Positions 54,152 through 63,722 are shown, numbered from the stretch's first letter. The stretch is 64,000 nucleotides of DNA from Gemmatimonadota bacterium (GCA_028287235.1 JAQBQB010000023.1:62001-126000); one strand, 5' to 3'. Program-made: numbers and translations. The notes: generated from the sequence alone by a model not told the origin.

Positions 54152-55549
54152 ATGACTACTCCACCCATCGCAGCGCCCGTGCGGGACGTCGCCGAAAATG
54201 AGCGAAAAATCTGGGGCGTGATCGCCGCCTCGTCCGCCGGCACCGTCATCGAGTGGTACGACTTCTACATCTTCGGCAGCCTCGCCGCGGTGATCTCCGG
54301 CGTCTTCTATCCGGAGACGAACCAAACGATCTCGCTGCTCAAGTGGCTCGCGACCTTCGCGGTGGGCTTCGCCGTGCGCCCGTTCGGCGCGCTGGTGTTC
54401 GGCCGGGTGGGCGACCTCGTCGGACGTAAGTACGCCTTCATGCTCACGCTCCTCATCATGGGCGGGTCCACGGCGGCGATCGGCCTGCTGCCCGGCTACG
54501 CGACGCTCGGCGTGCTCGCGCCAATCCTCCTCGTCACGCTGCGCATGGCCCAAGGGCTCGCGCTCGGCGGCGAATATGGCGGAGCGGCGATCTACGTGGC
54601 CGAGCACGCGCCCGACAACAAACGCGGCTACTACACGTCGTTCATTCAGACGACGGCGACGCTGGGCCTCTTCGTGTCGCTCCTCGTGATCCTCGCGACG
54701 AAGAACATGATGAGCGACGCGGCGTTCAAGGAATGGGGATGGCGAATTCCCTTCCTGCTCTCGTCCGTGCTCGTCGTGATCTCGTACTACATCCGCGCGC
54801 GCATGGCGGAGTCGCCTCTGTTCGCCAAGCTCAAAGCGGAGGGCAAGACGTCGAAGGCGCCGATCGCGGACAGTTACGGCACCGCCGAGCGGTGGAAGGT
54901 GTTCTTCACCGTGCTGTTGGGCGCGACGGCCGGCCAGGCGGTCGTCTGGTACACGGGACAGTTCTACGCGCTGTTCTTCTTGCAGACGGTGCTCAAGGTG
55001 CCGATCGGCACAGCGTACAAGATCGTGGCGCTCGGGTTGCTCCTCGGCACGCCGTTCTTCATTGTGTTCGGCGCGCTGTCGGACCGAATCGGCCGTAAGA
55101 AGATCATCATGAGCGGTTGCTTCATCGCCGCGCTGACGTACATCCCGATCTATCACGCGATGTCGGCGGCGGCGGGCCCGACCACGCAGGTGGCCGACGC
55201 CGCGGGGAAGCTCACCGAGGTGGCGGCGAACCCGAACTTCGCCGCGCTCACCGGACTGATGTTCCTGCAGGTGTTGTACGTGACGATGGTGTATGGGCCG
55301 ATCGCTGCGTTCCTCGTCGAGAGCTTTCCGGCACGCATTCGCTACACGTCGCTCTCGCTGCCCTACCACTTCGGGAATGGCTGGTTCGGCGGATTCACTC
55401 CGCTCATCGCGACATCGATCGTGGCGGCGACGGGCAATCGGTACGCGGGGCTGTGGTTTCCGATCGGCGTGGCGGCGATGACGTTCGTCGTGGGCAGCCT
55501 GCTGTTACGCGAGACGAAGGATCAAACGATCTGGGGCGAGGTGGAGTGA
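54152..55549 (+). CDS. MFS metabolite:H+ symporter (MHS family)
   Basis: A 465-residue 12-helix transporter. Family signatures are VIAASSAGTVIEWYDFYIFGSLAA (helix 1 with the MHS-specific EWYDF), FGRVGDLVGRKYAF (loop 2-3), RMAQGLALGGEYGGAAIYVAEHAP and FGALSDRIGRKKIIMSG (loop 8-9). MHS proteins take up organic acids or betaine-like solutes; the closest named members carry citrate, alpha-ketoglutarate, shikimate or proline/betaine. The substrate cannot be told here. ATG at 54152 chosen over TTG at 54146. Confidence 0.93.
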   Translation: MTTPPIAAPVRDVAENERKIWGVIAASSAGTVIEWYDFYIFGSLAAVISGVFYPETNQTISLLKWLATFAVGFAVRPFGALVFGRVGDLVGRKYAFMLTLLIMGGSTAAIGLLPGYATLGVLAPILLVTLRMAQGLALGGEYGGAAIYVAEHAPDNKRGYYTSFIQTTATLGLFVSLLVILATKNMMSDAAFKEWGWRIPFLLSSVLVVISYYIRARMAESPLFAKLKAEGKTSKAPIADSYGTAERWKVFFTVLLGATAGQAVVWYTGQFYALFFLQTVLKVPIGTAYKIVALGLLLGTPFFIVFGALSDRIGRKKIIMSGCFIAALTYIPIYHAMSAAAGPTTQVADAAGKLTEVAANPNFAALTGLMFLQVLYVTMVYGPIAAFLVESFPARIRYTSLSLPYHFGNGWFGGFTPLIATSIVAATGNRYAGLWFPIGVAAMTFVVGSLLLRETKDQTIWGEVE

Positions 55550-55596
55550 GCGCTTACAGGCAACCGTTCGGGACACCGTTGGCGCTGCTCGGCAAG

Positions 55597-56085
55597 CTAG
55601 CCATCGGCCTGTGAGTCTTCTGTAATCTCGAGCCGCGGCTCGCACTCGACCGGAAAGTTCACCGAGTTGGCGATGAAGCAGAGCGAATGCGCGCGGTGGT
55701 GCAACTCGCCGGCGACGATCGGGTTCGTGCCGGCGCGCACCGTGACGGTGGGACGCAACACCACGCTGGTGAAGCGGCCGCTGCCGTCGGGCGCCTCACG
55801 CATGGTGCCCACGGGATCGTCGACGTAGTCCGTGACGACGATGCCGACGTTCGAGGCGAGATGCAGATACCAGAGCATGTGACAGGAGGAGAGTGACGCA
55901 ACGAGCAACTCCTCCGGATTGTATCGCGTGGCGTCGCCTCGAAAGTTCGGGTCGGACGAGCCGGCGATCACGGGCTTTCCCGCGGCAGCGATCTCGTGCG
56001 TGCGCTCGTAGCCGCGATAGTCGCTCGTGCCGGTCCCGGCGTTCCCCGTCCAGGTCACGCGCAGCGTGTAGCGGTGTGTCGTCAC
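55597..56085 (-). CDS. OsmC-family peroxidase
   Basis: About 162 residues from a GTG start with AAGGAG eight bases upstream; the track start lies 11 codons earlier. OsmC core: YRLRVTWTGNAGTGTSDYRG-like N-terminus, NPEELLVASLSSCHMLWYLHLASN with the first catalytic Cys, and HHRAHSLCFIANSVNFPVECEPRL with the second. The Cys pair reduces organic hydroperoxides in this family. It is distinct from the OsmC-like protein at 21867. Convergent with the MHS transporter. Confidence 0.9.
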   Translation of the reverse strand: MTTHRYTLRVTWTGNAGTGTSDYRGYERTHEIAAAGKPVIAGSSDPNFRGDATRYNPEELLVASLSSCHMLWYLHLASNVGIVVTDYVDDPVGTMREAPDGSGRFTSVVLRPTVTVRAGTNPIVAGELHHRAHSLCFIANSVNFPVECEPRLEITEDSQADG

Positions 56086-56182
56086 AGTGTCTCGCTCCTT
56101 TGCTCTGCCGAACAACAATGTGCACGGAGCGCGGGCGAGTCTTCCAGGCTGTCGCGGGAATCTTACATTCTTTGCTCCGCGT

Positions 56183-56300
56183 TTGCGTTCTCCCGTGTGC
56201 CGGGGTACCTTTCAGAAGTGAATAAACAGACGCGCATGGGCGCGTCACTCGTTCCTGCGGAATTATTCAGGGCCCTGACTTTCGCTCAGGGCCTTTTTTA
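56183..56300 (+). promoter_or_regulatory. cspA promoter and leader with intrinsic terminator
   Basis: A candidate promoter TTGCGT-N17-TACCTT (56183-56111 region, -10 at 56206-56211) is followed by hairpin GACGCGC-ATGG-GCGCGTC (56230-56247). A textbook terminator follows: GGCCCTGA/TCAGGGCC (56272-56294) and six Ts. The cold-shock ATG is 30 bases further, after CAGGAG. A terminator inside the leader suggests attenuation relieved at low temperature or by Csp binding (inference). Confidence 0.6.
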
Positions 56301-56329
56301 TTTCGCCACATGTACATCAGGAGTTTGCA

Positions 56330-56542
56330 ATGCGCACCACCGGCACCGTGAAGTGGTTCAACGACGCGAAGGGCTTTGGTTTCATCACGCCCGAAGACGG
56401 CCAGAAGGATTGTTTCGTTCATCATTCGGCGATTCAGGGCGACGGATACCGCTCCCTCGCTGAAGGCGAGCGCGTCGAGTTCGACGTCGTCGCGGGCCAG
56501 AAAGGCCCCGCCGCCGAAAACGTGATGAAGGTCGCTCGCTAA
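56330..56542 (+). CDS. cspA: Cold-shock protein (CspA family)
   Basis: A 70-residue single cold-shock domain. RNP1 is KGFGFIT and RNP2 CFVHHS, in [21 protein letters not shown] and [17 protein letters not shown]. The protein binds single-stranded nucleic acid and melts RNA structure. RNP2 usually reads VFVHFS/HHS; the cysteine at its first position is a minor change. The long structured leader is typical of the family. Confidence 0.97.
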   Translation: MRTTGTVKWFNDAKGFGFITPEDGQKDCFVHHSAIQGDGYRSLAEGERVEFDVVAGQKGPAAENVMKVAR

Positions 56543-56589
56543 CCGTAACCGGCGCGAGCAGCGACGCTCCGCGCCCATCAGGAGATCGG

Positions 56590-56835
56590 ATGACAGCCCT
56601 CCCGGATCGCATCAATGGAGCGTGGGTCGCGACGCTGACCGACGAGGAAATCCTCGGCGTCGAAGGCGCGCTGCACGAAACCTTTTCCGCGCTCGAGTTT
56701 CGCGAGAAGAAGGCACGGGGCGATCGCTACAACCTGATGCGCAGTCCCGCCGACCTCATGGAAGCCTGGAACCGCTGGAGCCTCGTGAACGCGGCAACGC
56801 GCGCACGGTCGCTCAATCCACACAAGCGGCAGTAG
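56590..56835 (+). CDS. Hypothetical protein, 81 aa
   Basis: A small acidic-then-basic helical protein (TLTDEEILGVEGALHETFSALEFREKKARGDRY). The ribosome site AGGAGATCGG precedes the ATG. It follows cspA by 47 bases and may be cotranscribed. No recognised family. Confidence 0.6.
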   Translation: MTALPDRINGAWVATLTDEEILGVEGALHETFSALEFREKKARGDRYNLMRSPADLMEAWNRWSLVNAATRARSLNPHKRQ

Positions 56836-56841
56836 GACAGG

Positions 56842-57984
56842 CTAGCTAGAGGATCGGGCCAGACGCTTCGCCGAGAACAAATCGGGCGCGGCGTCCGGCA
56901 CTCCGGTCACCAAATTTCCGACGATCTCGCCCACGGCCGGCGCGAACTTGAAGCCGTGACCGGAGCAGGCGCTGGCGATCACCACGTTCGGATGATCGGG
57001 GTGCGCGTCGATGAGAAAATGCTGATCGGGCGTATTGGTGTACAGACACGTGGCCGAACGGATCGAATGCGGCTGTAATCCCGGCACGTGGCGCGCGACG
57101 ATCGCTTCGACCGCGTGAATCTCCTCATCGCTCACCTCCCGGCGGATCGCGTCGGCGGCACCGCGCTCTCCATCGTGATGGAAGGCGGCCTTGGTCCCCT
57201 GCCCCATGTCCGGCAGCGTGTAGAACATCCGCTCCGGCTCGTATTCCCAGATCGTCACGGGATTGTGCATCGGCGCGCCCTGGCCCGCGGCGGCCGGACG
57301 GACGGAATCGAACCAGTGCATCACCTGGCGCTCGACCCAGAGTCCGAGCTGCAGGCCGCCGAGCAGGTCCGGAAGCCACGCGCCGGCGGCGAGCACCAAC
57401 GTCTGCGCGGCGTAACGCCCCTGTGTCGTGCGCACCTCGACGCCGCCCGGCGTCGCCTCCCAGGCGAGCAGCGCTTCGCCGAGCTGGATCGTGGCGCCTC
57501 GCGTTCTGGCTTGGCTCAGCAACGCGCTGACGCACATCTCGGGCAACAGCACGCCGGCGCGCCGCTCGAAAATGCCCACCATGTCGTCGTTCAGCCGGAA
57601 GTCGGGAAAACGCGCGGCCGCCTCGTGGCTCGAGAGCTCCTCGTATGGAACGCCGTGCGCCACCGCGCTCTGGCGTGCGCCGCGCACGAGGGCGCCGTGT
57701 GGCGGCCCGATCGTCATGCCGCCGGTGGGAATCAGCAGCGTCTCGCCGGAGCGCTGCTCCAGGTCGTGCCACAGCTCGTAGGCGCGGCGGACGAGCGGCA
57801 CGTACGCGCCGTCCTCGAAGTATGCTTCGCGAATGATGCGCGACCCACCGTGGCTCGACCCGGTGGTGTGCGGAGGAGAATAGCGGTCGAGTCCGAGCAC
57901 GCGCAGGCCACGCTGGGCCAGGCTGTCGGCGGCCGCGCTGCCGTGCACGCCGAGTCCGGCGACGATGACATCGTAGGTTTTCAC
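56842..57984 (-). CDS. solA: N-methyltryptophan / monomeric sarcosine oxidase-type flavoenzyme
   Basis: A 380-residue FAD enzyme of the MSOX/SolA family. The FAD-binding start is YDVIVAGLGVHGSAAADSLAQRG, with SSHGGSRIIREAYFED next, as in the family. The conserved cysteine that carries covalent FAD is in VIASACSGHGFKFAPAVGE near the C-terminus. It oxidises N-methyl amino acids with release of formaldehyde and hydrogen peroxide; exact substrate is not fixed by sequence. Divergent from the small lipoprotein at 58060. Confidence 0.9.
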   Translation of the reverse strand: MKTYDVIVAGLGVHGSAAADSLAQRGLRVLGLDRYSPPHTTGSSHGGSRIIREAYFEDGAYVPLVRRAYELWHDLEQRSGETLLIPTGGMTIGPPHGALVRGARQSAVAHGVPYEELSSHEAAARFPDFRLNDDMVGIFERRAGVLLPEMCVSALLSQARTRGATIQLGEALLAWEATPGGVEVRTTQGRYAAQTLVLAAGAWLPDLLGGLQLGLWVERQVMHWFDSVRPAAAGQGAPMHNPVTIWEYEPERMFYTLPDMGQGTKAAFHHDGERGAADAIRREVSDEEIHAVEAIVARHVPGLQPHSIRSATCLYTNTPDQHFLIDAHPDHPNVVIASACSGHGFKFAPAVGEIVGNLVTGVPDAAPDLFSAKRLARSSS

Positions 57985-58059
57985 GCCATGAAGCTACCGG
58001 CTGCGCGGCGCACATTGCCAGAGGTGTGGCGCTTCTTGCAGTTCTGCCGCGGCCTCACC

Positions 58060-58506
58060 ATGATCAACTCCATGCGTCGCCCGCTCGGTCGCTCGCTCGG
58101 CCGCTCCGCAGTCGTTGGCGTCTTCATTCTTGGCGCTGCATGCATGCAGCGCACGTCGAATGCCCCGCGCGTCGACCACCTGGTGATCACGCACGACCAG
58201 ATGGTGGAAAGCCGCTTCAACACCGTCTACGACGCGGTCGAGGCGCTGCACGGCAACTGGCTGCAGACGCGCGGCGCCGACAGCTTTTCGTCGCCCAGCC
58301 AGGTTCGCGTGTATCTCGACAACAGCCTGCTGGGCGGTATCACCACGTTGCGCGACATCGCTTCGAACAGCGTGACGTACGTGCAGTACTTCGACGGCGT
58401 GAGCGCGACCGGGCGATGGGGACTGGGGCACGGAGCGGGCGTGATCTACGTGTCGTCGCACCCGAAGGGAACGGATCCGCAGGGCGAAGAGCGGCGCGTC
58501 GAGTAA
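58060..58506 (+). CDS. Small lipoprotein, unknown
   Basis: A 148-residue lipoprotein: MINSMRRPLGRSLGRSAVVGVFILGAAC (lipobox LGAAC; start at 58072 is also possible). The mature part has DHLVITHDQMVESRFNTVYDAVEALHGNWLQTRGADSF, QVRVYLDNSLLGGITTLRDIASNSVTYVQYFDGVSATGRWGLGHGAGVIYVSSHP. The YLDNSxxGGxxxLRxI...VxxIxYxDGxxAxxRWGxGHxxGVIYVxT pattern resembles the plug-like domain that precedes TonB-dependent receptors and also occurs alone in this lineage. Function unknown. Confidence 0.72.
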   Translation: MINSMRRPLGRSLGRSAVVGVFILGAACMQRTSNAPRVDHLVITHDQMVESRFNTVYDAVEALHGNWLQTRGADSFSSPSQVRVYLDNSLLGGITTLRDIASNSVTYVQYFDGVSATGRWGLGHGAGVIYVSSHPKGTDPQGEERRVE

Positions 58507-58603
58507 CCGGCAAAACTCGTAAGCAGCAGTAGCAATTGATGTTACGATGTTTTCTTGTCGGGCGCTGCGCTCGCTTCCGCGGAATGACAGCGGGACCGCT
58601 TGG

Positions 58604-60091
58604 TCAGGCGATTCCAGCCATCTGGCGAAGCAGCGATTCCTCCGATGCTTCGCTGCGCTCCAGACGACCGACGATGCGTCCGCCGCGCACCGTGAAGATT
58701 CGCATCGACAACGCCAGCAACTCGGGTAGCTCGCTCGAGATGAGCAGCACCGCCGTGCCACTCGCCGCGACTTCGGCGATCAGCGCGTGAATCTCCGCCT
58801 TGGCACCCACGTCCACGCCGCGCGTGGGCTCGTCGAGAATGAGCACGCGCGACTGCGCCGCGAGCCAGCGCGCCAGCACGACCTTCTGTTGAGTGCCGCC
58901 CGACAAGCTCGCGATCGGCGCCGCCGCGGCCGCGGGCTTCACGCGGAGCCGGCGAAAGTACTCGTCGACCATCGTGCGCTCCGCTCGCCGGCGCACCCAC
59001 GTGAGCCGCGTCAACCGCGTGAGCACGGCGAGCGATGCGTTGCGCACCGACGTCTCGAGCGGCACGAGCGCCTGGCGCTTGCGGTCCTCGGGCACGAGTC
59101 CCAACCCCAAGCGAATCGCGTGCGCCGGTGTGCGAATGTCGACGTCCTTGCCGTCGATGTAGATGTGCCCTTGGGAATGCCGGTCGAGACCAAAGAGGGC
59201 GGCGGCGATCTCCGAACGTCCGGCGCCGACCAATCCGGCGAGCCCCACGATCTCGCCGGCGTGCAGCGAGAACGACACATCCTCGAACTTTCCCGGCGCC
59301 GTGAGCCCTTCCACGCGCAGCCGCTCCTCGCCGCCGCGAACTCCCTCACGCACGGCATTCACACCGAGCGCGCGGCCGATCATCATCTGCACCACCGCGG
59401 ACTCGTCGAGCTCCGCGGCGGACTTCGTGCCCACGACGGCACCATCGCGCAGCACGGTGATCGTGTCGCACAGGTGGAAGACTTCGGGCATGCGGTGCGA
59501 CACGTAGATGCACGTCACGCCGTCGCCTCGCAGACGCGCGATGAGCTCGTACAGCCGCTCGGCGTCGGCTTGGCTCAAGCTGCTCGTGGGCTCGTCGAAC
59601 ACGAGCACGCGCGCGCCGCTTCCCACCGCCGCAGCGATCTGCACGATCTGTCGCCGCGCGATGGGCAGCTCGCCCACGCGCTGCGACACGTCGAGATCGG
59701 CGCCGATCAGGGCGAGCATCTCGCGCGCGCGTTGCTCCATCGCTTCGCCCGCTACGAACCCACCCCGGCGCGGAATGTCCGACAGACAGAGATTCTCCGC
59801 GACCGACATGTTCTCGCAGAGCGAGAGCTCCTGGTGCACCATGCCGACGCCCGCGGCGAGCGCGTCGCGCGGACTCGTGAATCGCACCTCGGCGCCGTTC
59901 ACGAACATGCGCCCGGTATCCGGCGCGTGGATGCCGGCGAGCATCTTTCCGAGCGTGCTCTTCCCCGCCCCGTTCTCGCCGCACAGCGCGTGACAGGATC
60001 CGCGCGCGATGTCGAGCGTGACGTCGCTCAGCGCGACCACACCGGGAAAGCGCTTGCTGACTCCCTCGAAGCGAACCGCGGGCGGGGTCAC
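58604..60091 (-). CDS. Sugar ABC transporter ATPase, duplicated (RbsA/XylG type)
   Basis: A 495-residue protein with two nucleotide-binding domains. The first: Walker A GENGAGKSTLGKML, Walker B VLVFDEPTSSLS. The second: LAGLVGAGRSEIAAALFG (degenerate Walker A, as in RbsA/XylG), signature LSGGTQQKVVLARW, Walker B VLILDEPTRGVDVG. The start is GTG overlapping the stop of the binding-protein gene (GTGA); the track start at 60421 is a shadow. Last gene of the xylose operon. Confidence 0.95.
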   Translation of the reverse strand: MTPPAVRFEGVSKRFPGVVALSDVTLDIARGSCHALCGENGAGKSTLGKMLAGIHAPDTGRMFVNGAEVRFTSPRDALAAGVGMVHQELSLCENMSVAENLCLSDIPRRGGFVAGEAMEQRAREMLALIGADLDVSQRVGELPIARRQIVQIAAAVGSGARVLVFDEPTSSLSQADAERLYELIARLRGDGVTCIYVSHRMPEVFHLCDTITVLRDGAVVGTKSAAELDESAVVQMMIGRALGVNAVREGVRGGEERLRVEGLTAPGKFEDVSFSLHAGEIVGLAGLVGAGRSEIAAALFGLDRHSQGHIYIDGKDVDIRTPAHAIRLGLGLVPEDRKRQALVPLETSVRNASLAVLTRLTRLTWVRRRAERTMVDEYFRRLRVKPAAAAAPIASLSGGTQQKVVLARWLAAQSRVLILDEPTRGVDVGAKAEIHALIAEVAASGTAVLLISSELPELLALSMRIFTVRGGRIVGRLERSEASEESLLRQMAGIA

Positions 60092-61158
60092 TTGGCCAGG
60101 TACGCCGCCGGCACGTCGGTGAAGCCCCATGCCTTCAACTGCCGCGCCCATTCGCCGAGGTTCGCCTTCGTCACGCGCACGAGCTCCATGGGAATGATCT
60201 GCGGCACGTCCTTCTTGAAGTGCAGCTTGTCGACGATCGTCTCCACGCCGATGTAGCCCCATTGGTAGACGGGCTGCGCGAGGAGCACGGGCACCACACC
60301 CTTGTCGATGTACGCGAGCTCCGCGGGCAGCGCATCGACGGCCACGACCTTGATGCGCTTCGGATCGATGTCGGTGAGCAGCGACTGCGTGAACAGCGGC
60401 CAACCGCCGATCATCGCCCAACCGCCGATGTCGGGGTACGCGTTGTCGACACGCACGACTTCCGCGGTGGCGTCCTGCGGCGTCTCGGTGTGGTTGAACA
60501 CGCCGGCGATCGTGATGCCGGGATATTTCGCCGCCTCCTCCTTCACGCCCTGCACGCGGTGCTGCAGGTTCGGCGCGTTCTGGTTGCCGGCGAGGATCGC
60601 GACCTTGCCCTTGCCGTTCATCAACTTCGCCAGCTCGGCCATGGTCTCGCGGCCGGTCTTGACGTCATCCACGCCGTAATAGGCGAAGCGCTTCGATTGC
60701 GGCGCATCACTGTCGAACGTCATGACCGCGACGCCGCGGTCCACCGCGTCGTTGATCGCGCCGGTGAGCTTGCTCGCGTCGGAACAGGAGATGAGAATCG
60801 CGTCCACGCCGTCGTTCACCGCCTGCTGAATGCGCTGCGCCTGCACCTGCCCGTCTTCCTGCGGCGGGGTGAGCCAGTTGACTGTGACCGTGATGTGATT
60901 CTTCGCCGACAGATCCTTGGCCGCCGCTTCCGCGCCGGTGCGCGCCGCGAGGAACACCGGATTGTTCGAGCTCTTGGCGATCACCGCGATCGTGATCTTG
61001 TCCTTCCCGGCACCGGTGGCCGTCGCAGCCTTCGGCGCGCTCGTGTCGGCCGCGGCGCCCGATTTGAGGTCCGCCTTGCCGCAGCCTGTGCCAACGACCC
61101 CGGCCGCTGCCGCTGTCGCGAGCGCCACAAACGAAACGATGCGTGTGCCACCGATCAT
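60088..61158 (-). CDS. Sugar-binding lipoprotein (Peripla_BP_4)
   Basis: A 356-residue periplasmic sugar-binding protein. The start MIGGTRIVSFVALATAAAAGVVGTGC has GGGGAGAAGC upstream and gives lipobox VGTGC. KITIAVIAKSSNNPVFLAARTGAEAAAKDL opens the ribose/xylose-type fold. Sugar-site segments are ILISCSDASKLTGAINDAVDRGVAVMTFDSDAP and GWAMIGGWPLFTQ. The position between permease and ATPase genes and downstream of xylA-xylB points to xylose (inference). Coupled by ATGA to the permease and GTGA to the ATPase. Confidence 0.93.
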   Translation of the reverse strand: MIGGTRIVSFVALATAAAAGVVGTGCGKADLKSGAAADTSAPKAATATGAGKDKITIAVIAKSSNNPVFLAARTGAEAAAKDLSAKNHITVTVNWLTPPQEDGQVQAQRIQQAVNDGVDAILISCSDASKLTGAINDAVDRGVAVMTFDSDAPQSKRFAYYGVDDVKTGRETMAELAKLMNGKGKVAILAGNQNAPNLQHRVQGVKEEAAKYPGITIAGVFNHTETPQDATAEVVRVDNAYPDIGGWAMIGGWPLFTQSLLTDIDPKRIKVVAVDALPAELAYIDKGVVPVLLAQPVYQWGYIGVETIVDKLHFKKDVPQIIPMELVRVTKANLGEWARQLKAWGFTDVPAAYLAK

Positions 61159-62198
61159 GCGCTTCTCCCCGTGCCAAAGTTGAACCGACGTTGGGTCATG
61201 CTCATGGTCCATCGGTCGACGACCACCGCGATGATGATCGCGCAGCCGATCACGATCCACTCATAGTTCTGATCGAAGTGCAAGGTGCGAATCGATTGGC
61301 GAATGAGCACGATCAGCAGCGCGCCGAGCGTTGCACCGAGCGCGCTGCCCTTGCCGCCGGTGAGACTCGCGCCTCCCACCACCGCCGACGCGATGACGTA
61401 CAGCTCGTACCCTTGCGCGTCGCCCGACGACGCCGAGCCGTAGAAGCTCGCGCCGAGAAACGCCGCGAGGCCGGCAGTGAGGCCGGAGACGACGAACACG
61501 CCGATCTGTATTCGCGCGGGCGACAGGCCGGCGTACCGGCTCGCCTCCGGATTTCCCCCGAATGCGAAGATGTGCCGCCCCATCACCGTGCGCGCGAGAT
61601 AGATCGTGCCGATGAGCGCCAGCGCGAGCATGGCGAGCATCGGCACGGGGAACAGCCCGCCACCCAATCCGAGCGACGCTTTCGTGATGGACGTGAGCGA
61701 CGCCGGCACGAGGATGCTTTCGGCCTTCGTCGCGACGAAGGCGATGCCGCGCAGAATCCACATCGTGCCGAGCGTGATGATGAACGGATGCACGCGCAGC
61801 CCTACCACGAGCACGCCGTTCAGGAACCCGCAGAGCAACCCGATGCCGAGCGCCGTCGTGAGCCCAGTCGCGAGCGCCGCCCCGCCGCTCGCCGGCGCCG
61901 TGCCACGCAGCGCGAGGGCCATGCCCACTCCGGAGAGCGCGTAGATCGAGCCCACCGACAGGTCGATGCCGCCGGCGATGATCACCATTGTCGCGCCGAT
62001 CGCCATGATCGCGAAGAAGCTCGCGTCGGTGGCCGTCTGCACGAGCGTATGAGAGTTCCAGAAATTATTGATCGAGATGCCGCTGGCCCGGTCGAGATGC
62101 GAGCCGGCAAGCAGCGTCAGAGCCATCGTCGCAGCGAAGAGCACTGCGACCAATCCGGTTTCCTGCGAGCCGGCAAGCCGGCGGGCATAGTCTCGCAC
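61155..62198 (-). CDS. Sugar ABC transporter permease (RbsC/XylH type)
   Basis: A 347-residue membrane protein with eight to ten helices (ETGLVAVLFAATMALTLLAGS, FFAIMAIGATMVIIAGGIDLSVGSIYALSG, IGLLCGFLNGVLVVGLRVHPFIITLGTMWI). The IDLSVGSI loop and GGN-PEASRYAGLSP are signature segments of the BPD_transp_2 family. GGASLTGGKGSALGATLGALLIVLI is also typical. Single permease, acting as a homodimer with the fused ATPase. Confidence 0.94.
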   Translation of the reverse strand: MRDYARRLAGSQETGLVAVLFAATMALTLLAGSHLDRASGISINNFWNSHTLVQTATDASFFAIMAIGATMVIIAGGIDLSVGSIYALSGVGMALALRGTAPASGGAALATGLTTALGIGLLCGFLNGVLVVGLRVHPFIITLGTMWILRGIAFVATKAESILVPASLTSITKASLGLGGGLFPVPMLAMLALALIGTIYLARTVMGRHIFAFGGNPEASRYAGLSPARIQIGVFVVSGLTAGLAAFLGASFYGSASSGDAQGYELYVIASAVVGGASLTGGKGSALGATLGALLIVLIRQSIRTLHFDQNYEWIVIGCAIIIAVVVDRWTMSMTQRRFNFGTGRSA

Positions 62199-62216
62199 GT
62201 TTGGCCTATCCTCACG

Positions 62217-63722
62217 TCAGGTGACCGGATCCGCGGACACGTGCGCCGCGTGGTACGACTCCCGAAAGCGTCGATACGGACGATCGTACTCCGCATGCGC
62301 TCCGGGCGCGGGATGCTCGAGCGGTCCGCGCGTGAGCATCGCGGCCGCGGCGCTCGCGAGATCAGGATACGCCCCGGCTCCGACCGCCGCTAGAAGCGCC
62401 GCCCCATATGCCGGCCCTTCCTCCCGATTCACCGTGCCCACGGGCAGCCCGAACACCTCGCTCTGCAGCCGGCGAACGAACGCGCTCTTTGCGCCGCCGC
62501 CGGTGAGCAGCATGCTCGTGGGTGCAACGCCGAGCTCCTCGAGAATCGAGACGGAGTCGCGCAGCGCGAAGCAGATGCCTTCGAGGACGGCGCGCGTGAG
62601 GTGGGCGCGGGAGTGCGCGAGGCTCAAACCCACGAATGCTCCGCGCATCGAGGCATCGCGGTGTGGCGTCCGCTCGCCCTGGAGATACGGCAGAAAGGTG
62701 ACGCCGTTCGCGCCGCGGGCGATCGTTGCCGCCTCGGCGTCGAGCCGCTCGTTCGCCTCACCCGCCGCCGAGAGGTCGCGCGCGAGCTGATCGCGAAACC
62801 AGGCGAACGCACCGCCGGCCGAGAGCACGACGCCCATGAGATACCACGTACCCGGCGCGACGTGACAAAAGGTGTGCACTCGCATGCGGGGATCGACGTG
62901 CGGCCGCGCCGTGGGCGCGAGCACGGTACCCGACGTCCCCCAACTCGTCACGGCTTCGCCGGGACCAATCGCGCCCACGCCCGCGGCGCCGCAGGCATTG
63001 TCGGCGCCTCCGCCCACGACCGGCGTGCCGACGGCGAGACCAGTGAGTCGCGACGCGCGCAGCGTCACCGTCCCCAGCACGTCGGCGGATCCGCCCACCG
63101 TGGGGACGATCGAGTGCGGGAGGCCAACCGCGTCGAGAACCTCGGTGCTCCACCGCTGATGCGCGGTGTCGTACATCAGCGTCGCCGATGCGTCGGAGGG
63201 CTCGGTGGCGAGCACGCTGGTCAGACGAAAGCGAATGAAATCCTTCGCCAGCAGCACGGTGGCCAGACGCGCGAAGGCGGCCGGCTCGTGGTTGCGGAGC
63301 CAGAGGATTTTGGGAAGCGTGAAGCCCTCGAGCGCCGGATTGGATGCCAGATCGCGTAACCGCGCTTCACCGCCGACGCGCTCGGTGATCTCGCGGCATT
63401 CTGCTGTCGTGCGTCCGTCGCACCAGAGAAGCGCGGGCCGGATCACGTCGCCGGCTGCGTCGAGAAAGACGGACGAATGCATCTGGCCGGAGATGCCGAC
63501 GGCAGCGACCGACGCGCGCGGCACGGCCGCGAGCACGGTACGAATCGACGCGATGCTGGCCTGCCACCACGACTCGGGATCCTGCTCGGCCCACCCGGGA
63601 AAGGGAGTGGAGAGCTGCAACGGCGTGACTGCGCTGGCCAGCACCTCGCCGCCGGCCGCAACCAAAATGGCTTTCACAGCACTCGTGCCGACGTCGACGC
63701 CGAGGAAGCACGGCGCCGCCAC
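62217..63722 (-). CDS. xylB: Xylulokinase
   Basis: A 501-residue FGGY-family kinase that phosphorylates D-xylulose. GTG start directly abuts the xylA stop (TGAGTG). Motifs are GVDVGTSAVKAILV, VGISGQMHSSVFLD with the family-typical GQMH, ALLWCDGRT, TLPKILWLRNHEP, GGGADNACGAAGVGAI and LLTGGGAKSAFVRRLQSEVFG. Feeds xylulose-5-phosphate into the pentose phosphate pathway. Confidence 0.96.
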   Translation of the reverse strand: MAAPCFLGVDVGTSAVKAILVAAGGEVLASAVTPLQLSTPFPGWAEQDPESWWQASIASIRTVLAAVPRASVAAVGISGQMHSSVFLDAAGDVIRPALLWCDGRTTAECREITERVGGEARLRDLASNPALEGFTLPKILWLRNHEPAAFARLATVLLAKDFIRFRLTSVLATEPSDASATLMYDTAHQRWSTEVLDAVGLPHSIVPTVGGSADVLGTVTLRASRLTGLAVGTPVVGGGADNACGAAGVGAIGPGEAVTSWGTSGTVLAPTARPHVDPRMRVHTFCHVAPGTWYLMGVVLSAGGAFAWFRDQLARDLSAAGEANERLDAEAATIARGANGVTFLPYLQGERTPHRDASMRGAFVGLSLAHSRAHLTRAVLEGICFALRDSVSILEELGVAPTSMLLTGGGAKSAFVRRLQSEVFGLPVGTVNREEGPAYGAALLAAVGAGAYPDLASAAAAMLTRGPLEHPAPGAHAEYDRPYRRFRESYHAAHVSADPVT

